64,000 bases of DNA from GCA-2705995 sp048267965 (lineage in GTDB: Bacteria; Bacteroidota; Bacteroidia; Flavobacteriales_G; Salibacteraceae): positions 660,771 to 724,770 of the forward strand of contig JBLWWK010000001.1 of NCBI GenBank assembly GCA_048267965.1. Reading direction: 5' to 3'. The position numbers were made by a program, and so were the translations under genes. Below are positions 40,606 to 48,904 of this stretch, piece by piece (positions within the stretch are counted from its first letter, which is position 1; each line of letters begins with the position of its first letter). Under the pieces are notes generated by a model, which saw only the letters and a program-made list of their open reading frames with translations, was not told where the DNA came from and did not search any database.

Positions 40606-42629
40606 TTTAAGTCTTTTTTAAATTTTAATCTCAACAACTGTGCATTGGCGGCACAAATAATGGTGCTTAAGCTCATGAGAGCGGCACCTAATGCGGGATT
40701 GATCATAATGCCCTGAGAGAATAGTACTCCCGCTGCAAGTGGAATAGCCACTATATTATAGCCAGTTGCCCAAACGAGGTTCTGAACCATTTTTTTATAG
40801 GTTGCTCTTCCGAACAAAATCAAAGTAGCAATGTCAGTTGGGCTGCTTTCGGTGAGAATGATGTCAGCTGTTTCAGCAGCTACATCCGTACCTGATCCTA
40901 CTGCAATACCTATATCTGCTGTGGCCAAGGCAGGAGCATCGTTAACACCATCGCCAGTCATTGCAACGAACTCACCTTGCGTTTGAAGCTTCTCAATCAG
41001 TTCAGACTTTTCATGTGGCAGTACCTGACTGTAATACCCGTCAAGGTTTAATTCGTCTGATACTGCTTTGGCGGTTTGTTCATTATCGCCAGTAGCCATT
41101 AATACTTTTATGCCTTTTTCTTTAAGCGTTTCAATAGCGGATTTACTTTCTTTTCTGATTTGATCAGCCAATGCGATGAAACCTATCAAGCTGCCTTCTT
41201 TGAGAATGAACACCACAGTTTCAGGCTTGTCTGAGTTGGCTTCTTTAGGAAGGCCTATACCTTCTTCTTTCAGGTATCCAGGACTCACTATTTGATAAGT
41301 TGTCCCTTCAATTTTTGCACTTACGCCTTTTCCCTTCGTTGAACCGAAATCGGAAATTGAAGGTAGTTTAAGGTCACGGCTTTTAGCTTCTTTAACAATA
41401 CCCTTGGCGATGGGATGCTCGGAACTTTGCTCGATAGCAGCCGCTTTTGAAAGCAAATCTTCTTCTGATTTATTGGCTAGTGAGACGACTCGATTTACTC
41501 CGAAACTTCCTTCCGTAAGTGTTCCTGTTTTATCAAATACGATAGCCGTTATTTTGCGGCTATTTTCGAATGCCGTTCGGTTTCTGATCAACAATCCATT
41601 TTTGGCCGATAGCGCAGTTGAAATGGCTACCACCAAGGGTACAGCCAAACCTAAAGCATGAGGACAAGTAATAATCATCACTGTTACCATGCGCTCAAGT
41701 GCAAAGTCCATTCCCTGTGAGCTGAAGAAAGCCCACGCAATGAAGGTAATTACTCCAACACCGATGGCGATATAGGCTAACCATCCTGCTGCTTTATCGG
41801 CCAAATTCTGTGTTTTTGATTTGGTCTGCTGAGCTTCTTCTACCAGTTTTATAACCTTGTTCAGGTAGCTATCTTTACCAGAAGATTTAACTTCCACCTT
41901 TAGGCTTCCATCTCCATTGATTGCGCCACCAATGACTTCATCACCTTTAGATTTCTGAACGGGCTTGCTTTCTCCTGTTAAAGCACTTTCGTTCAACTCA
42001 CTATCACCTTCCACAATATTGCCATCGGCAGGTACTTTTTCTCCTGGCTTAATCAGGATCAGATCACCTTTTTTGATGTCACTTATTTTCACGTCATGAA
42101 TATTGTCACCGTCTATTTTGTGAGCTTCTGAAGGCATCAATTCAGCTAATTTTTCCAATGCTTTAGATGCTCCCATAATGGAACGCATCTCTAGCCAGTG
42201 TCCTAAAAGCATAATGTCAATAAGCGTGACTAGCTCCCAATAGAACACTTTACCTTCCAGCCCGAATACTACTGCCGTGCTGTAAGCCCATGCTACGGTT
42301 ATGGCAATGGCTATTAGGGTCATCATTCCAGGACCGCCTTGAGAAAGTTCATCCTTTAATCCTTTAAGGAATGGCCAGCCACCATAAATGAAAATGAATG
42401 TTGCTAGAGCCGCTGCTACATAGCCCATGCCTGGAAAACTGATTGAAAACCCCAATATGCCTTGAATCATTTCAGAAAAGGTCAAAACAGGTACGGAGAG
42501 TGCAGTATTGATATAAAAGCGCTTTTTGAAGTCTTCTATCATGTGGGCATGGTGATCATGATGACCGCCATGCGAATCACGATTATCATTTGAGTGTTCG
42601 TGCTGTTTATGATCGTGTTGATGTTCCAT
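40602..42629 (-). CDS. copB: CopB-like copper/silver P-type ATPase
   Basis: The 675-residue protein has a histidine-rich N-terminus (H-Q-H-D-H-K-Q-H-E-H and G-G-H-H-D-H-H-A-H). The membrane metal site is C-P-H-A-L-G-L-A-V-P, the C-P-H type of the P1B-3/CopB group rather than C-P-C. The phosphorylation loop D-K-T-G-T-L-T-E-G and the hinge T-G-D-G-V-N-D-A-P-A-L are intact. It pumps copper or silver out of the cytoplasm with ATP. It lies between the adaptor and outer-membrane genes of the Cus pump. Confidence 0.93.
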   Translation of the reverse strand: MEHQHDHKQHEHSNDNRDSHGGHHDHHAHMIEDFKKRFYINTALSVPVLTFSEMIQGILGFSISFPGMGYVAAALATFIFIYGGWPFLKGLKDELSQGGPGMMTLIAIAITVAWAYSTAVVFGLEGKVFYWELVTLIDIMLLGHWLEMRSIMGASKALEKLAELMPSEAHKIDGDNIHDVKISDIKKGDLILIKPGEKVPADGNIVEGDSELNESALTGESKPVQKSKGDEVIGGAINGDGSLKVEVKSSGKDSYLNKVIKLVEEAQQTKSKTQNLADKAAGWLAYIAIGVGVITFIAWAFFSSQGMDFALERMVTVMIITCPHALGLAVPLVVAISTALSAKNGLLIRNRTAFENSRKITAIVFDKTGTLTEGSFGVNRVVSLANKSEEDLLSKAAAIEQSSEHPIAKGIVKEAKSRDLKLPSISDFGSTKGKGVSAKIEGTTYQIVSPGYLKEEGIGLPKEANSDKPETVVFILKEGSLIGFIALADQIRKESKSAIETLKEKGIKVLMATGDNEQTAKAVSDELNLDGYYSQVLPHEKSELIEKLQTQGEFVAMTGDGVNDAPALATADIGIAVGSGTDVAAETADIILTESSPTDIATLILFGRATYKKMVQNLVWATGYNIVAIPLAAGVLFSQGIMINPALGAALMSLSTIICAANAQLLRLKFKKDLK

Positions 42630-42631
42630 AA

Positions 42632-43864
42632 TTATTTCGTTTTTGCCGTGATATAGTCCAACTCAGCCAAAGCGATATGATAATCCGATAGGGCAGTGGC
42701 TTTCATTCGTTGATACTTTAAAATTTGCTGTTGCATCCGCAGCACTTCTTCAAAATCTTTCCCTGAATTGCTATAGGCCGAGAACAGCAGGTTGAGGGAT
42801 TGCTCTGATTCTTGAATTTGCGCTTCGTACAAAACAATGAGTTCAGTCTGTTTCTGAATCTTGTACCAAATCATTTCATAGGAGCTTATCAGCCGATTAG
42901 CTACTTCTTCCTTTTGAAGCTCATAGGACTCCTGCATCAACTGCGCTTCATTTTGAGCAGCCTTGTATTTACCACGAAAAATAGGCAGGCTCATGGTGAC
43001 CATAGGCATTAATACATCTTTGCCATTGTCTTCCAGAGTCATGTCAGTACGTTCGCCTACAATTACATAATCCAAACCAATACCAAACTTTGGCAATCCC
43101 TGCTTGATTGCCGTTCTTTCTTGGGCTTGGCTTGCTAGAACCTTTAGATTCAATTCTTCAAGCAACGGATTTGCAACCAACATTGAATCCTTTCTAAATT
43201 CTTGTGTGATTTCTTTTAAGAGAAGCGTGTCAATTATTTCAATGGATTCGTTTTCATCTCGATTTAAAAGCTTATTAAAGCGGGTTTCCAGAGGCTTTTT
43301 CTTTTGATTGAGAATAGATAGTTCAGTGGTTGCATCCTTTAGCATGATGTCTACACGCAGCGCATCTACCATCGACCCTTTATCATTTTGAAACTGAACA
43401 GTGGCTATCTCCTTGTAAGAAGATAGAATGCGTTGATTTTCTGCTTCAATCGAAATCAGCTTTTCTAGTTCATAGAGCGGATAATAGGAGGCGGCCACCT
43501 GATAATAGAGCTTGTTTCGAGCATCCAGAAATTCCTGATACTTCGCTTCCGCCAACAGGGAAGCGGCATCTTTTTGGGCACTTAGCGTTCCAAACCACGG
43601 AAACATTTGGGTTAAAGAGAATCTGGCTTGTTGAGGGCCAACTCTGGTTTCAACAGGAGAGATGAAGTAACCAAAAGACAAATTTGGATCAGGTAAGGTA
43701 CTCACCTGTGTGACCCTTTGTATTGCTGCTTCAAAGTTTTTGTATTTAGCCAAAAGCCCAGGGTTATTTTCTGCGGCTATTTGGAAATAGTCTTCTAGCG
43801 TTTGAGCATTTCCTGAAAAGTGAAAGCCCATGGCAATGCATATGATTAAGATAAATTTCTTCAT
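42632..43864 (-). CDS. cusC: CusC/TolC-type outer-membrane efflux protein
   Basis: The start is the ATG at 43864, which overlaps the CusA stop (ATGA) and opens a signal peptide (I-L-I-I-C-I-A-M-G-F-H-F-S-G-N-A-Q). The 410-residue protein has two TolC-type repeats of long helices, seen as A-A-E-N-N-P-G-L-L-A-K-Y-K-N-F-E-A-A and the later Q-E-S-E-Q-S-L-N-L-L-F-S-A-Y. It is the outer-membrane duct of the copper pump. A 2-bp gap leads to the ATPase gene. Confidence 0.9.
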   Translation of the reverse strand: MKKFILIICIAMGFHFSGNAQTLEDYFQIAAENNPGLLAKYKNFEAAIQRVTQVSTLPDPNLSFGYFISPVETRVGPQQARFSLTQMFPWFGTLSAQKDAASLLAEAKYQEFLDARNKLYYQVAASYYPLYELEKLISIEAENQRILSSYKEIATVQFQNDKGSMVDALRVDIMLKDATTELSILNQKKKPLETRFNKLLNRDENESIEIIDTLLLKEITQEFRKDSMLVANPLLEELNLKVLASQAQERTAIKQGLPKFGIGLDYVIVGERTDMTLEDNGKDVLMPMVTMSLPIFRGKYKAAQNEAQLMQESYELQKEEVANRLISSYEMIWYKIQKQTELIVLYEAQIQESEQSLNLLFSAYSNSGKDFEEVLRMQQQILKYQRMKATALSDYHIALAELDYITAKTK

Positions 43865-46800
43865 GATTGAGCTTTTTTGATTTTGCGTTCTTCTCTCCAA
43901 CAGTAAAGCACTGGAACAATGAAATATGTGATAGCCGCAAATAGCATCCCGCCAAAGGCGGGTATTGCCATGGGTATCATTATATCGGACCCACGGCCTG
44001 TTGAAGTGAGGATAGGGAGCAAGGCAATAATGGTAGTGGCAGAAGTCATCACAGCAGGTTTTATTCTTCGCTGACCTGCTTCTACAGTGGCTGCTCTAAT
44101 ACCTTTAAGGTGGTCTGTTTTGTTTCGCTTAAAACTCTGATCTAAATAAGTGGCCATCAAAACGCCATCATCAGTTGCGATACCAAATAGGGCTATAAAA
44201 CCGACCCAAACTGCTACACTGAGATTGATGGTGTGAATTTGGAATAGGTCTCTGAAATTGGTGCCGAATATGGAAAAGTCGGCAAACCATGTTTGACCGT
44301 ACAACCAAAGGATAATGAAACCACCACTAAAGGCCATGGCAATACCTGTAAACACCATTAAGGATGTGGATACAGATTTGAACTGAAAATAGAGAATTAA
44401 GAAAACGATTCCAAGAACCAACGGCACGATTATGGACAGCCGTTTTTCTGCTCTAACCTGATTTTCGTAGCTTCCTGAAAATTTGTAGCTCACTCCTGAG
44501 GGAACTGTCAATTCTCCTGAATCTATTTTTTTCTGAATAGCTTGTTGCGCATCATTTACTACAGTTACTTCAGAGAAACCATCCATTTTATCGAACAGAA
44601 CATAACCAACCAAAAAGGTTTCTTCACTCTTGATGGCTTGAGGCCCCCTTACGTATTCAAAATCTATAATTTGTGATAGCGGGATTTGGGCGCCTGTAGG
44701 TGTTGCCATTAATATTTTGCCAAGAGCTGAAGGGTCATCCCTAAGTTCTCTTGGATAGCGAACCCTGACAGGGAAACGCTCACGTCCTTCTACCGTTGAG
44801 GTAATCTTCATACCACCAATAGCGGTTTCGATGGTCTGTTGGACATCTTCTATGTTTAGCCCATAGCGTGAAATTTCATCGCGATTGATATTTAGATGTA
44901 GGTAAGGTTTACCCACTATCCTGTCGGCAAAGACCGCTTCTTTTTTTACCGATGGAACTTCTTTCAGTATGCTTTCGACTTGTAAGCCAAAGTCTTCTAT
45001 CGTTCTCAGGTCTGGGCCATAAACTTTTATGCCCATAGGAGCTCGCATCCCTGTTTGAAGCATCACCAAACGCGTCTCAATAGGCTGAAGCTTAGGGGCT
45101 GAAGTAACCCCTGGAATCTTAGTGACTTTGACAATTTCATTCCAGATGTCATCTGGAGACTTAATCACTTTACGCCAATTACGATAGTATTTACCATTAT
45201 CATCAACAATTAAATCGCTCGCATTAATTCCTAGGTCTAGTCCTTCTTGATTACTCAAGGTATCGCCCGAAATGGTAATGAAGTGATTGTTGTCATCTAC
45301 CTTAAACCTTTGTCGATGACCTTTTTTGTTGAGAATGTATTCGGACTTGTAATTGATGATGTTTTCATACATCGAAATGGGTGCAGGGTCAAGAGCAGAT
45401 TCTACCCGTCCTAATTTACCTACCGTCAATTCCACTTCAGGTATATTGGTTAGCAACATATCCAATTGCCCGACCACTCTTCGATTGTACTCCATACCTG
45501 AGTGTGGCATGGAGGTGGGCATAAGTAGAAAACTGCCTTCATCGAGCGAAGGCATGAACTCCTTACCAATTCCTGGAAAAGTATGCGCCAATTCAGACCA
45601 AACTTTAGTCTTGTTGATGTTCCAGCCTACGGATTCAAATCCTTTAGAAACAAAACCGAAAACGGTGTTGAAGCCTAACCAAATGTTGGCAGCCAACAGA
45701 ATAAGCAAAGAAGGAATGACAAGAAACTTTGTTTTATTATCAAGGCACCAATGCAAAAACCTTTTGTATTGATATTCTAGTAGGGTGAAGCTGCCCAAGA
45801 TTACAGCCACTAGTATTGCCACAAATACGAAATTGACGAGGAGAGACTGTGATGCCCCTAGTGGTAACCAGTATTTTGCCAAGAGCCAGGTAACGCCTAT
45901 TAATACGATGATTAACTCTGCGTATTGGTATAAAAAGAGAACGGGTTTCGGAAAATTCTTGCTGTTAGCATTTAAGAATTGTTTGAGAATGCCTATTACA
46001 CCAAAGAGAAATAGCATTACTCCACCCCAAACCTGACCAAAAGCCAGTGCGACTACCCCAATGATGACAAGTACGTAGCTACCGTACTTTTTGAGTAGAT
46101 TGTTCTTGATTTTGAAGCCGAAAAACCAATGTGCCAGGGTAGGCATGATTAGCAGACTCACCAGCAATGCAGCAATCAGGGCAAAGGTCTTGGTAAAGGC
46201 CAAAGGCCCAAATAGCTTTCCTTCGGCAGCTTGCATGGTGAATACAGGAATGAAACTCACAATGGTGGTAGAAACGGCTGTGAGTATTGCTGTAGCCACT
46301 TCAGAAGCGCCATTGTAAACGGTGGTAATCAGTTTCTGCTCAGGTGGTGCTTCATCAATGTGTTTGATGATATTCTCTGAGAGAATCACGCCTAAATCAA
46401 CCATCGTTCCGATGGCAATGGCAATACCTGATAAGGCTACAATGTTGGCATCTACGCCAAAGTAACGCATGGCGATAAATACCATGAGCACAGCAATAGG
46501 TAGTATGCTTGAAATGAGAAAAGAAGCCCTAAGATTATACACCATTACAATTACTACCAAAATGGTAATGAGTACTTGCAGTGAAATGGCTTCTTCCAGT
46601 GTGCCTAAGGTTTCGTAAATCAATTCCGAACGATCATAAAAGGGCACAATGGTTAATTGAGATTCTCTGCCATCTGCTAAAGTTTTCTTTGGAAGCCCAG
46701 GTGCTATTTCTTTTATCTTCTTTTTTACATTGTTGATGACCTGCAAGGGATTCGCACCATATCGTGCTACAACTACTCCGCCTACTACTTCTGCACCATC

Positions 46801-47685
46801 TTTATCTAGCAAGCCCCTGCGGGTAGCAGGGCCGAGCGAAACCACGCCAATATCTTTTATTCGTACAGGCACATTGTCCTGCACAGCAACAACGGCCTTT
46901 TCAATGTCTTCGACTTTTTTAACATAGCCCAAACCACGTACTAAGTATTCTGCTTGGTTGATCTCTATGGTTTTTGCTCCTACATCTTTATTCGATTTTT
47001 GAACTGCCTGCATTACTCTGTGCAAAGGGATGTCGTAAGCTTTGAGTGCATCAGGATTCACGTCTATTTGATACTCTTGCACAAATCCACCAATAGAGGC
47101 TACTTCTGAAACTCCTTCTGTTGCATTGAGTCCATACTTCACATAGAAGTCCTGAACCGTGCGGATTTCGTGTAAATCCCAACCACCAGTTGGGTTACCG
47201 TTTTTGTCTCTTCCTTCAATGGTGTACCAGTACACCTGACCTAAAGCTGTAGCGTCAGGACCTAAGCTTGGCTGAACTCCATCGGGCAATAGCCCTGATG
47301 GTAATGAACTCAGTTTTTCAAGGATACGAGAACGTGACCAATAGAACTCTACATCTTCCGAGAAGATGATATAGATGCTTGAAAAACCGAATATGGATGA
47401 GCTACGAATGGATTTTACACCAGGTATACCCAGCAAATAGGTGGTTAAAGGATAGGAGATTTGATCTTCAATGTCTTGTGGCGATCGACCTTGCCATTGG
47501 GTAAAAACGATTTGCTGGTTTTCGCCAATATCAGGTATGGCATCAACGGATACAGGGTCGGACGGAAGAGCGCCCACCTGCCATCCAAAAGGTGCGGTGA
47601 TGATACCCCAAGCAATAAAAGCCAAGAGCATGAGAACAGTCACCAACTTGTTCTCCAAGAAATATTTAATTATTCTGTTGAGCAT
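43861..47685 (-). CDS. cusA: CusA/CzcA heavy-metal RND efflux pump
   Basis: The 1274-residue protein has the CzcA/CusA signatures: P-D-I-G-E-N-Q-Q-I-V near residue 50, the methionine-containing periplasmic loops, and in helix 4 the relay motif M-V-D-L-G-V-I-L-S-E-N-I. It is about 230 residues longer than E. coli CusA because of an extra block of hydrophobic segments after the first membrane half (about residues 500-640), as seen in other Bacteroidota members. It takes Cu(I)/Ag(I) from the periplasm and exports it with CusB and CusC. Confidence 0.93.
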   Translation of the reverse strand: MLNRIIKYFLENKLVTVLMLLAFIAWGIITAPFGWQVGALPSDPVSVDAIPDIGENQQIVFTQWQGRSPQDIEDQISYPLTTYLLGIPGVKSIRSSSIFGFSSIYIIFSEDVEFYWSRSRILEKLSSLPSGLLPDGVQPSLGPDATALGQVYWYTIEGRDKNGNPTGGWDLHEIRTVQDFYVKYGLNATEGVSEVASIGGFVQEYQIDVNPDALKAYDIPLHRVMQAVQKSNKDVGAKTIEINQAEYLVRGLGYVKKVEDIEKAVVAVQDNVPVRIKDIGVVSLGPATRRGLLDKDGAEVVGGVVVARYGANPLQVINNVKKKIKEIAPGLPKKTLADGRESQLTIVPFYDRSELIYETLGTLEEAISLQVLITILVVIVMVYNLRASFLISSILPIAVLMVFIAMRYFGVDANIVALSGIAIAIGTMVDLGVILSENIIKHIDEAPPEQKLITTVYNGASEVATAILTAVSTTIVSFIPVFTMQAAEGKLFGPLAFTKTFALIAALLVSLLIMPTLAHWFFGFKIKNNLLKKYGSYVLVIIGVVALAFGQVWGGVMLFLFGVIGILKQFLNANSKNFPKPVLFLYQYAELIIVLIGVTWLLAKYWLPLGASQSLLVNFVFVAILVAVILGSFTLLEYQYKRFLHWCLDNKTKFLVIPSLLILLAANIWLGFNTVFGFVSKGFESVGWNINKTKVWSELAHTFPGIGKEFMPSLDEGSFLLMPTSMPHSGMEYNRRVVGQLDMLLTNIPEVELTVGKLGRVESALDPAPISMYENIINYKSEYILNKKGHRQRFKVDDNNHFITISGDTLSNQEGLDLGINASDLIVDDNGKYYRNWRKVIKSPDDIWNEIVKVTKIPGVTSAPKLQPIETRLVMLQTGMRAPMGIKVYGPDLRTIEDFGLQVESILKEVPSVKKEAVFADRIVGKPYLHLNINRDEISRYGLNIEDVQQTIETAIGGMKITSTVEGRERFPVRVRYPRELRDDPSALGKILMATPTGAQIPLSQIIDFEYVRGPQAIKSEETFLVGYVLFDKMDGFSEVTVVNDAQQAIQKKIDSGELTVPSGVSYKFSGSYENQVRAEKRLSIIVPLVLGIVFLILYFQFKSVSTSLMVFTGIAMAFSGGFIILWLYGQTWFADFSIFGTNFRDLFQIHTINLSVAVWVGFIALFGIATDDGVLMATYLDQSFKRNKTDHLKGIRAATVEAGQRRIKPAVMTSATTIIALLPILTSTGRGSDIMIPMAIPAFGGMLFAAITYFIVPVLYCWREERKIKKAQS

Positions 47686-47788
47686 AATACATTTGAAATT
47701 GATTGAACAGAAAAAATGTGTTCAATGGCTGGAAATGCCACTAAGTCCCGAGTCGTTTGACTGGGAGATTCAAATAGTACTATGCGGT

Positions 47789-48217
47789 CTAAATCAAGAA
47801 GGTTTGAAAAAGAACTTGAACGTCTCTTTCAAAGAAGGGAGGGGGATATTCTGAATATTGTGATTGCCCTTTTTCAACAAAGAACAGAGGTTGTATAAAA
47901 ACCTGAACAAAGGCAGCAAAGAAAAAAGTATTAACTACAGATGTAGAGGGCTGAGTTTTTGCAATGTCATCTGTTTGAATGACTTGATGCTGATTTTCAC
48001 AGCAAGGCTTAGCTTTAATCTGCTCTTCTTCAGATGGCATGTACTCACATTCCTGTTCCATATCTTCCATGCCGCAGTTAGGATTTCCCAAGCCCAGGGT
48101 AAGAGTAGTCTCTACCGCTTTACCACCACAGAAATGTGTATTCATAGCGAAACCAATGTTGGAAACCAACATGAGTAAGGCAAGTGATATGGAAAATACT
48201 TTTTTCAAGATTTTCAA
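47789..48217 (-). CDS. HYC_CC_PP family protein
   Basis: The 142-residue protein has a signal peptide (A-L-L-M-L-V-S-N-I-G-F-A). It carries the motif set of its family: T-H-F-C-G-G near residue 28, K-P-C-C-E-N-Q-H near 71, a membrane helix (F-F-A-A-F-V-Q-V-F), and Y-P-P-P-F near 127. The cysteine and histidine residues suggest metal binding at the envelope. Such genes regularly precede cusA in Bacteroidota copper modules. A function is not proven. Confidence 0.78.
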   Translation of the reverse strand: MKILKKVFSISLALLMLVSNIGFAMNTHFCGGKAVETTLTLGLGNPNCGMEDMEQECEYMPSEEEQIKAKPCCENQHQVIQTDDIAKTQPSTSVVNTFFFAAFVQVFIQPLFFVEKGQSQYSEYPPPFFERDVQVLFQTFLI

Positions 48218-48278
48218 AGATACGAAATTGCAAATTGGATGTTTTACAGAATTTTGACTTTGGTTTATAAAATTGTGC

Positions 48279-48851
48279 TCAGAGCTTATCTAAGGGCTTT
48301 CTATGGTGACTCGATTGACTTTTGAATTGAGTAGGGGTCATTCCAGTTTCTTTCTTGAACTGAGAAGAAAGATGCGCTACACTGCTATATTTCATTTCAT
48401 TGGCTATCTCCGATAAGGTCATTTGGTTGTAAATCAAATACTCTTTAACCTTTTCAATTTTTTGAAGGACAATAAATTTCTCAATGGTAATACCTTCAAC
48501 AGAAGAGAATAGCCTGCTCAAGTATGCGTATTCATGGTTCAGTTTATCCGAAATTAAAGAAGAAAAGTTGATGGACAGGGGTTCTTGCGCGTGATGAATT
48601 TGTTCAATAATTACGGTTTTGATTTTAGAGATCAGTACTGACTTTCCTGGTTCGAGCAACTCAAAGCCAATAGTTTCTAATTCGTGGCTTAGCTTTTTTA
48701 GTTTGTGATCTGGAACTGCTTTATCCAAAACCACCTGACCGAGATATATATCCCGGAACTCAATTTCAAGCTTTTGGAGTATGTCCTTTACCGCCATTAT
48801 ACAGCGTGGACAGACCATGTTTTTGATGTGTAATAGTTCATTCTGTTTCAT
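48279..48851 (-). CDS. AraC-type regulator with HMA-like N-terminal metal domain
   Basis: The start is the ATG at 48851, which overlaps the Argonaute stop (ATGA), giving 190 residues. Residues 5-70 look like a heavy-metal domain: H-I-K-N-M-V-C-P-R-C-I-M-A-V with C-x-x-C. Residues ~95-180 form an AraC helix-turn-helix pair: L-S-E-I-A-N-E-M-K-Y-S-S-V-A-H-L-S-S-Q-F and F-K-K-E-T-G-M-T-P-T-Q-F. It presumably senses copper or silver and controls the following cus genes, but translation is coupled to the Argonaute gene upstream. Confidence 0.85.
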   Translation of the reverse strand: MKQNELLHIKNMVCPRCIMAVKDILQKLEIEFRDIYLGQVVLDKAVPDHKLKKLSHELETIGFELLEPGKSVLISKIKTVIIEQIHHAQEPLSINFSSLISDKLNHEYAYLSRLFSSVEGITIEKFIVLQKIEKVKEYLIYNQMTLSEIANEMKYSSVAHLSSQFKKETGMTPTQFKSQSSHHRKPLDKL

Positions 48852-48904
48852 AAGAACCAAAGATTCGTTTTACCATATTCGGGAATGTCGTTTGCGTTGA
48901 AATG
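48848..48904 (-). repeat. Native 3' end of ago, repeated at 37513-37569
   Basis: These 57 bases encode the last 18 codons and stop of the Argonaute gene; the copy at 37513-37569 has one mismatch. Here the ATGA overlap leads into the HMA-AraC regulator; in the copy it leads into the Fur gene. Confidence 0.95.

Noticed and set aside
43104..47854. Plus-strand frames antisense to cusC and cusA
   Set aside because: They lie wholly within strongly conserved genes on the other strand.
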